Source: Dehalococcoidia bacterium (GTDB lineage Bacteria > Chloroflexota > Dehalococcoidia > Tepidiformales > Tepidiformaceae). Taken from it: a stretch of DNA of 64,000 bases. The stretch is taken from assembly GCA_020432045.1 (NCBI GenBank), contig JAGQHB010000056.1, positions 1 through 64,000 of the forward strand. Direction: 5' to 3'. The notes beneath the pieces were generated by a model. That model saw only the letters and a program-made list of their open reading frames with translations, ran no database searches and was not told the DNA's origin. Position numbers and translations under genes: made by a program. This document shows, piece after piece, positions 58,599 to 64,000 of the stretch (the first letter of the stretch is position 1; the number at the start of each line of letters is the position of its first letter).

Positions 58599-59101
58599 TC
58601 AGCTGGACTTCACGGTCGACGCTGGAGCCCTGCACTCGTCTTCTGCCAAGATCCGGAACTCCAGGATTGCTCGCGCCAGAGGATGCAGGTCCTCTGATTG
58701 GATGCGCTTCAGACGTTGAGCGCCGACGTGCGCATCGAGGATGGCCAGCGACTTCACCAACGGGTTCGTGCTGGACACAGATGAATTGAGCGACGAGTGG
58801 AGGAACTCCCAACATGCCTCGTGCAGGTCGTCCCGTGTGAACTCTCCGGGCTCGATAAGAGCCCCGGGCACGCGCGCTGCATCATCGATGACCGGGTGGC
58901 CATGCTGATCCATTGGATGGCCCACGCTGCCGAAGTTTGGCCAGGCAAGGAGCGTGTTCAGGTCCGCGACCTCATGTCCTCGATCGTGATCCAGCCACGG
59001 CCGCAGGAGCACTGGCCATAGCGAGTGCTATGGAAGTGAACGCGACCGACGCTCGGCGCGAAGCGGTCTTCAACTAGCTTGCGGACCTTCGTCCAACGCA
59101 T
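58599..59101 (-). pseudogene. Frameshifted gene, SF0329-like family protein
   Basis: Two overlapping frames on the minus strand form one protein. ATG 59101 opens MRWTKVRKLVEDRFAPSVGR and GQCSCGRGWITIE, then stops shortly after. From about 58983 the next frame continues GHEVADLNTLLAWPNFG, FTRDDLHEACWEFL and LAILDAHVGAQRLKR to the stop at 58599. Restoring one base near 58980-58984 joins them into about 167 residues. The opening MRWTKVRKLVED is typical of a small uncharacterised family. GC content and codon use look lower than in the neighbours, which hints at acquisition by transfer. A sequencing error cannot be excluded. Confidence 0.65.
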
Positions 59102-59107
59102 GTCCTC

Positions 59108-59113
59108 AGTTTA
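59108..59113 (-). promoter_or_regulatory. -10 element (TAAACT) of the frameshifted gene
   Basis: On the minus strand TAAACT is followed by GAGGAC and the ATG at 59101, the six-base spacing of leaderless promoters in this window. GAGGAC also resembles a weak ribosome-binding site. Confidence 0.4.
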
Positions 59114-59123
59114 CGTCCGTGAC

Positions 59124-60893
59124 TCAGGGTTCGCTCGCGGCGAGGCGCTCGGACGCATCGAAGACATCTGCGAGGATATCGGCGCGAAGGCCGGTATCTG
59201 CGAACTCGGGGCGGTAAAGATCGAGAATTTGATAGGGGAGCAGGCGGACATTCGCGACGCGCTTGTCGAGCAGGATGGACTCGACGAGAAAACCCTGGGT
59301 GTGTTCCGGCGTGTGCACCTGGTCGAAGACGAAGTTCCCCATGGCGTAGGTGACGAAGCTGTCGCCACGCATTTCCACGGCGCCAGCCCAGTGGGCCTGG
59401 TTGCCGAGGACGATATCGGCCCCTGCATCCACGGCTGCGCGAAGGGCCTTGATGCTGCGGGGACTGGGGTCATGCGTGTCTTCGTAACCGCTCTGGACCA
59501 TGACGATGACGACGTCGACCTCCGCGCGCAGTTGACGGATGCGGTCGCTGAAGCGTTCGAGGGAAAGCATTGAAGCAGGCTTGTAGAACGCGGGCTCACG
59601 TGGGAGGGCATCGCGTTCGTCGGCGTAGCTGTCGTCGACTGGCGCTGTGCCGGGGGTGGTTTCGTCAGCGCCGAGATCCTCCGCAGCGACGTCATCGAAG
59701 CCGAGGAGCCCGATGCGGGTGCCGTTGATTTCGACTACCACGGGGGCGAGTGCCTCTTCGAGATTGGAGCCGGCACCAACGTGGCGAATGCCAGCGAGTT
59801 CCAAGAGCTCGATAGTGCGTTCGAGGGCAGCAAGGCCACAGCCGCCGAGGCCACAGTCGGAGATGTGATTGGTGGCCAGGGTAAGCACATCGAACCCGGC
59901 GACAGTCAGCCCTTCGATGACCTTGGGCGGTGAGGTGAGGTTTGTCGTGGGCTCGCAAAGCAAGGGTTCACCAATGTCCTGGATGCTGCCATCAAGTGAG
60001 CCGAGCGCGAGATCGGCACCGGCGAGGAAGCCACCGACCGGACCACGAAATGGCGCCGCCCAGTCGCCGGATTCTTCGATGCGGGCGAGCGTGCAGCGGG
60101 AGAGGAGGATATCGCCGGTTGCGACGATGCGAGTAATGGAAGGGGGCGGCTCAGCGAGGCGAGCGGAGATCAGGTCCGCGGTATCCCTGGCTGCCCGGGT
60201 AGAGCCTGTAACAAGGACGCGGTCAGCAAATGGCCAGGCCGCGAGGTTCGGTGTAAGGAGGGGGTCGACTCCATCGACGGCGAGGACAGGCGTCCCGGGA
60301 CGCACTTCAGAGATTGGAAGCATTGAAACGTAGGGCCCCGCTGCGGAGTCCGCGAAGGCGTTCCTGAGGTCCGCGTAAGTGTCGAAGTTCAGTGCCGGTG
60401 CCGCGGCCGGGAGTAGTTGCGCGATGAGCGGAGCGTCGGACGTGACCGTGACGAACTTCGGGATACCGCCGTATCCGCCGAGGGCGACGAAGGCGATGCG
60501 GCCTGAGACGAGATCGTCCAGTTGCGGGCGAGTGACGGCATAGATACCCGCGCTGAAAGAGACCACCGGGACGAAGGTGCGGACGGTGACCCCGGAACCA
60601 TCGATGGGGTTGGCCTGGAAGATGAGGTCCGGCGTTTTGCCGGGATTGACCGCCTTCAAGCCAAAGTCTTCGAGGCCGGATGGGAGCGTGCCGGTGTAGG
60701 AGAGACCACGGCGAGGCGTAGCAGTCGCTTCGGCCTTTGTAGACGCTGGCCGCGCGACGCCGCTCTCAGCAAAGGAAGTGAGGAACACGCCGAAGGCGAA
60801 GACGAGAGCCGCTCCACAGGCCAGCAGCGATGCCACGAACGCGATTCGCCATGCGAGCTGCCTGCTGAGGCGGCTGTGGTCCATGGCGGCCAT
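59124..60893 (-). CDS. CapA-family (PgsA-type) protein with extra N-terminal binding-protein-like domain
   Basis: A 589-residue membrane-anchored protein: a basic N-terminus, one helix (about residues 15-38), then two extracytoplasmic parts. Residues about 60-270 resemble a phosphate/solute-binding lobe (TRPQLDDLVSGRIAFVALGG) but are not clearly assignable. Residues about 275-570 form the CapA metallophosphatase-like domain: TRIVATGDILLSRC, GSLDGSIQD, VLTLATNHISDCG, IGLLGFDD, VIVMVQSGYED, VLGNQAHWAGAVE and YAMGNFVFDQ. CapA/PgsA proteins act in poly-gamma-glutamate or capsule synthesis. No PgsB or PgsC gene is in the window. ATG 60893 is used; 60884 is possible. Confidence 0.83.
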   Translation of the reverse strand: MAAMDHSRLSRQLAWRIAFVASLLACGAALVFAFGVFLTSFAESGVARPASTKAEATATPRRGLSYTGTLPSGLEDFGLKAVNPGKTPDLIFQANPIDGSGVTVRTFVPVVSFSAGIYAVTRPQLDDLVSGRIAFVALGGYGGIPKFVTVTSDAPLIAQLLPAAAPALNFDTYADLRNAFADSAAGPYVSMLPISEVRPGTPVLAVDGVDPLLTPNLAAWPFADRVLVTGSTRAARDTADLISARLAEPPPSITRIVATGDILLSRCTLARIEESGDWAAPFRGPVGGFLAGADLALGSLDGSIQDIGEPLLCEPTTNLTSPPKVIEGLTVAGFDVLTLATNHISDCGLGGCGLAALERTIELLELAGIRHVGAGSNLEEALAPVVVEINGTRIGLLGFDDVAAEDLGADETTPGTAPVDDSYADERDALPREPAFYKPASMLSLERFSDRIRQLRAEVDVVIVMVQSGYEDTHDPSPRSIKALRAAVDAGADIVLGNQAHWAGAVEMRGDSFVTYAMGNFVFDQVHTPEHTQGFLVESILLDKRVANVRLLPYQILDLYRPEFADTGLRADILADVFDASERLAASEP

Positions 60894-61029
60894 GTTCGAT
60901 AGAGAGAGGACAGGCGGTCAACAACCGGAAAGAGGGGAGGCTCCGGCAGGGCTGTCGCTGACAAGCGTGTCCGATTCCGCTAGGGTACCTGTACGGGCGC
61001 CTGGGGATTCAGGGCCGCGGAGGGTGCTG

Positions 61030-63234
61030 ATGGCGCTTCGCTATCGCTATTCAATGTGGGATGGGACTCAGGAAGTCCCGGATGTCGGGGCGGATGACAT
61101 CCTCGATAACCTGAGCGACGACCTCATGAACTTCGGCGACCTTCAGCACGCGCTGAAGAACATGATGCAGCGCGGCATGCGTGACCAGAACGGCCAGCGG
61201 ATGAATGGCCTCCGGGACCTGCTGCAGCAGCTTCGCCAGCAGCGCCGTCAACAGCTGGATAAGTTTGACCTGAGCTCGATCTTCGACAATCTGAAGAAGC
61301 AGCTAGACGAGATCCTGGACATGGAGCGCTCGACGCTGGACCGCCGCCTGGACGAGGCGAACCAGGCCCAGCAGCCGCAGGGCGAGGCCGGGCAGCAGGG
61401 TGACCAGGGCCAGCCCCAGCAGAGCGGCTCACCGCAGGGTTCGCCCGAAGGGGCCGAGGCCTCACAGCAGGTCAGCCAGCAGAGCCGGGGCCAGCAACAG
61501 GATGGTGGCGAAGGCAGCGAGGGTCAGCAGGGAAGCAGGCAACCCGGGAAACAGGGCCAGCCCGGAAGCGAGTTCGCAGAGATGTTGCGGAACATCGCGA
61601 ACAAGAAGAAGGAGTACATCGAGCAGCTGCCTGAGGACGTTGCGGGGCAGGTGAAGCAGCTCCAGCAGTACGAGTTCATGGACCCGGAGGCGCAGGCGAA
61701 GTTCAACGAGCTGCTGGAGAGCCTAAAGAAGGCGATGATGGACTCGTTCTTCAAGGACATGTCGCAGCAGATCCAGAACATGTCGCCGGAAGACATGCAG
61801 CGGATGAAGGACATGGTCCGCGACATGAACCAGATGTTGCAGGACAAGATGGCGGGCAAGGACCCGAACTTCGACCAGTTCATGCAGCAGTACGGCGATA
61901 TGTTCGGGGACAACCCGCCGCAGTCGCTGGAAGAGCTAATCCAGAACATGCAGCAGCAGATGGGCGCGATGCAGAGCCTGATGGATAGCCTTCCCGGAGA
62001 GATGCGCCAGCAGCTACAGGACCTGCTATCGGACAAGATCGGCGATTCAGAGCTGCAGCAGTCACTGAGCGAGCTTGGGCAGAATCTTGAGTACCTGTAC
62101 CCGATGCGGGATATGCGGAACCAGTATCCGTTCCGGGGAGATGAAGAGATCGACCTTGAATCGGCGATGCAGCTGATGAACCAGATGCAGTCGATCGATG
62201 AACTCGAGCGGCAGCTGGAGCGGACGCAGTACGGAGGGGACATCGAGGATATCGATGTCGACAAACTTGAGGACATTCTCGGCCCTGAAGCGAAGGAGAC
62301 GCTGGAACAGCTGAAGCAGTTCCTCGAGATCCTTGAGGAGGCCGGGTACATCCGAAAGAAGGGCAACGGCTTTGAGCTAACGCCGCGGGGAACACGAAAG
62401 ATCGGCCAGCGCGCGCTGGCGGAGATCTACCGGCAGTTGAAGAAGGACACGTTCGGCAAGCACGAGACGAAGGATTCGGGGCACGGCGGCGACCGGACGG
62501 ACGTGACCAAGCAGTACGAGTTCGGGGACCCGTTCCACCTGGACATCCAGAAGACGATGTTCAATTCGATGCTACGGGCGGGCCCGGGCACACCGATCAA
62601 GCTGCATCCGGATGACTTCGAGGTGAACAAGACGGAGCTGCTGACACAGACGGCGACCGTAATCATGCTCGACCTGAGCTGGTCGATGGCACTGCGCGGG
62701 AGCTTCCAATCGGCGAAGAAGGTAGCGCTGGCGCTGAACAACCTGATCTCGTCCGCGTACCAGCGGGACAGCCTGTACATCATCGGCTTCAGCGCGTATG
62801 CCCGTGAGCTGAAGGCGGATCAGCTGCCGTACGTGCGCTGGGACGAGTCGGTGCTCGGCACAAACATGCACCACGCACTGATGATCGCGCAAAAGCTATT
62901 GGCGAAGCATACGCAGGGGACGCGGCAGATCATCATGATCTCGGACGGCGAGCCGACGGCGCACCTGGAAAAGGGGCGCAGCTACTTCGCCTATCCGCCG
63001 AGCCCGATCACGATCCGTGAGACGCTCAAGGAAGTGAAGCGCTGCACGCAGAAGAACATCACGATCAATACGTTCATGCTTGACCGGAACCACTACCTGA
63101 AGGAGTTCGTGAACCAGGTGGCCCGGATCAACAAGGGCCGCGTGTTCTACACGACGCCGGACAAGCTGGGCGAGTACATCCTGGTGGACTACGTGGCCCA
63201 GAAGCAGAAGAAGATCGCGGGTCGGGCGAGCTAA
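61030..63234 (+). CDS. vWA-domain protein with Gln-rich coiled region
   Basis: A 734-residue cytosolic protein. Residues about 35-110 are helical and Gln/Leu-rich. A Gln/Gly/Ser low-complexity stretch (about 115-180) follows, then a long Met/Gln-rich helical region (about 180-420) and a winged-helix-like segment (LEEAGYIRKKGNGFELTPRG). The C-terminal vWA domain has a MIDAS-like DLSWSMALRGS, GTNMHHAL and ISDGEPT. Such proteins usually work with a MoxR or magnesium-chelatase-type AAA+ ATPase, which is not in the window. ATG 61030 has GGAGGG seven bases upstream; the open frame upstream overlaps the CapA gene. Confidence 0.82.
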   Translation: MALRYRYSMWDGTQEVPDVGADDILDNLSDDLMNFGDLQHALKNMMQRGMRDQNGQRMNGLRDLLQQLRQQRRQQLDKFDLSSIFDNLKKQLDEILDMERSTLDRRLDEANQAQQPQGEAGQQGDQGQPQQSGSPQGSPEGAEASQQVSQQSRGQQQDGGEGSEGQQGSRQPGKQGQPGSEFAEMLRNIANKKKEYIEQLPEDVAGQVKQLQQYEFMDPEAQAKFNELLESLKKAMMDSFFKDMSQQIQNMSPEDMQRMKDMVRDMNQMLQDKMAGKDPNFDQFMQQYGDMFGDNPPQSLEELIQNMQQQMGAMQSLMDSLPGEMRQQLQDLLSDKIGDSELQQSLSELGQNLEYLYPMRDMRNQYPFRGDEEIDLESAMQLMNQMQSIDELERQLERTQYGGDIEDIDVDKLEDILGPEAKETLEQLKQFLEILEEAGYIRKKGNGFELTPRGTRKIGQRALAEIYRQLKKDTFGKHETKDSGHGGDRTDVTKQYEFGDPFHLDIQKTMFNSMLRAGPGTPIKLHPDDFEVNKTELLTQTATVIMLDLSWSMALRGSFQSAKKVALALNNLISSAYQRDSLYIIGFSAYARELKADQLPYVRWDESVLGTNMHHALMIAQKLLAKHTQGTRQIIMISDGEPTAHLEKGRSYFAYPPSPITIRETLKEVKRCTQKNITINTFMLDRNHYLKEFVNQVARINKGRVFYTTPDKLGEYILVDYVAQKQKKIAGRAS

Positions 63235-63246
63235 CGGCCGGGATCG

Positions 63247-63672
63247 ATGGAACGCGAACGGCCGGTGCTGGACCAGCTGAACCTTGTCGTGAGCGACATG
63301 GAAGCTACGGTGGCGTTCTACCGCGTATTGGGGCTGGAGATCCCCGATACGCTTCCTGTTTGGGCGCCGGACCACCGGAATGCTGAGACCGGGAGCGGGA
63401 TTGACCTCGATTTCGATAGCGCTGGATTCGCGGCAAAGTGGGACCGCGGCTGGCCGGGCGGTAGCGGGTCCGTGCTGGGGTTCCGGGTCTCTTCGCGGGA
63501 AGCGGTGGATGCGACATTCGCTGCACTGATGGAGGCTGGGTACCCGGCAAGCCAGGCGCCCTACGACGCATTCTGGGGAGCACGGTACGCCGTTGTGGTC
63601 GATCCGGATGGACGGCACGTAGGGATCATGAGTCCGCGAGATCCGGCGCTCGCGACTACCGGGCCGGCCTAG
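63247..63672 (+). CDS. VOC (glyoxalase/bleomycin-resistance) superfamily protein
   Basis: A 141-residue vicinal-oxygen-chelate fold protein with two beta-alpha-beta-beta-beta units: LDQLNLVVSDMEATVAFYRVLGLEIPD and VLGFRVSSREAVDATFAALMEAGY, ending VVVDPDGRHVGIMSP. Metal-ligand residues are incomplete at the first strand (no His in QLNLVV), so enzymatic glyoxalase activity is unlikely. It follows the vWA gene by 12 bases in the same direction. Its stop overlaps the stop of the convergent MFS gene. Confidence 0.85.
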   Translation: MERERPVLDQLNLVVSDMEATVAFYRVLGLEIPDTLPVWAPDHRNAETGSGIDLDFDSAGFAAKWDRGWPGGSGSVLGFRVSSREAVDATFAALMEAGYPASQAPYDAFWGARYAVVVDPDGRHVGIMSPRDPALATTGPA

Positions 63673-64000
63673 TCCGGACGCTGGACAAAGACAGCGTGGC
63701 GGGGCAGGCCGCCGTAGCGGCGCGAATAGAGCACTACGCCGATAGCCGAGGCGATGCCGGCGAGCCCTGCAATCCGAAAGAGGTCTGGCGCTGAACCATG
63801 CTGAAGGACGAAGCCGCCGATGAGCGGCCCCAGGGCCAGGCCCAGGCCGCTGATGGCGACCATGAGCCCGATGAGCGTGCCCCGGTAGTCCTCGGGGGCG
63901 AGATCCATGACGGCGGCGTTGAACGCGGGCACGATCGTGACATTGCCTCCAAAGATGAACACGGCAGCGATGATCGCGACCGGAAGTGAGGTGGTGAGGC
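63669..64000 (-). CDS. MFS transporter, C-terminal part (partial at window end)
   Basis: The last ~110 residues of a major facilitator superfamily transporter; the frame stays open to the window edge, so the N-terminal part lies outside. Seen: FNAAVMDLAPEDYRGTLIGLMVAISGLGLALGP, GGFVLQHGS and a final helix followed by YSRRYGGLP. The segment APEDYRGT...GLGLALGPLIGG is typical of drug-efflux MFS proteins. The substrate is unknown. Confidence 0.85.
   Translation of the reverse strand, partial: LTTSLPVAIIAAVFIFGGNVTIVPAFNAAVMDLAPEDYRGTLIGLMVAISGLGLALGPLIGGFVLQHGSAPDLFRIAGLAGIASAIGVVLYSRRYGGLPRHAVFVQRPD

Noticed and set aside
58797-59021. 74-residue plus-strand ORF in the low-GC segment
   Set aside because: Lies opposite the two-frame pseudogene, which has better protein-like features.
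1-64000. CRISPR arrays, insertion sequences, tRNA or rRNA genes, prophage
   Set aside because: No direct-repeat arrays, transposases, cloverleaf-like sequences or phage structural modules were seen; tRNAs could be missed by eye, so tRNAscan-SE would settle that point.

Overview
The window is GC-rich, gene-dense bacterial chromosome with about 60 genes and no rRNA, tRNA, CRISPR array or insertion sequence that I could see. The gene content suggests a Gram-positive-type (monoderm) bacterium, most likely Chloroflexota (Dehalococcoidia/Tepidiforma-like). The reasons are a Tad/Flp pilus locus without an outer-membrane secretin, a split b6f-like cytochrome b, a sortase-like surface anchor, an N-terminally membrane-anchored YvcK, and many leaderless-type promoters. 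This taxonomy is inference; no marker in the window settles it.

Layout. 1-3.7 kb: end of a GlpD-type dehydrogenase, a sirtuin, a PAP2-family membrane protein and an ICMT-like membrane methyltransferase. 4.1-15.3 kb: a complete Tad pilus locus (flp, tadE-like, two tandem tadG-like vWA genes, cpaB, cpaE/tadZ, cpaF/tadA, tadB, tadC, DUF192, and a convergent prepilin peptidase). 15.4-24 kb: M20 peptidase, metallo-beta-lactamase-fold protein, PaiB-like protein and DNA polymerase I flanked by two acyl-CoA dehydrogenases. 24.1-28.1 kb: a three-subunit molybdenum hydroxylase with a MoaD/ThiS-like protein. 28.2-31.4 kb: DUF2207 protein, glycerophosphodiesterase-like protein and a surface protein. 31.4-37.6 kb: an exopolysaccharide cluster that includes a fused Wzx-Wzy-like protein. 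37.6-38.7 kb: selD, which reads through an in-frame UGA and is itself a selenoprotein. 38.8-47.8 kb: gatB, yvcK, secG, an oligopeptide-type binding protein, SAM hydrolase, fmt, rlmN and queA. 47.8-49.4 kb: mutY and DUF1992. 49.2-53.8 kb (minus strand): a cytochrome bc operon. It runs from an unannotated 39-residue membrane peptide through cytochrome b, subunit IV and Rieske to a cytochrome c-LysM-cupredoxin fusion lipoprotein, followed by two tiny MAVQ-x-GKRY proteins. 53.9-64 kb: a glycosyltransferase, rpsT, rho, a LysM-M23 peptidase, a frameshifted gene, a CapA-family protein, a vWA protein, a VOC protein and an MFS transporter cut by the window end.

Most notable: (i) selD with UGA at codon 18 and a plausible bacterial SECIS hairpin, so its first 49 codons are lost in a standard ORF call; (ii) one polypeptide in the bc operon carrying a haem c site, LysM-like repeats and a type-1 copper site; (iii) the small genes around that operon; (iv) the flippase-polymerase fusion; (v) a recurring TANNNT-N6-start architecture that implies leaderless mRNAs for many genes here.
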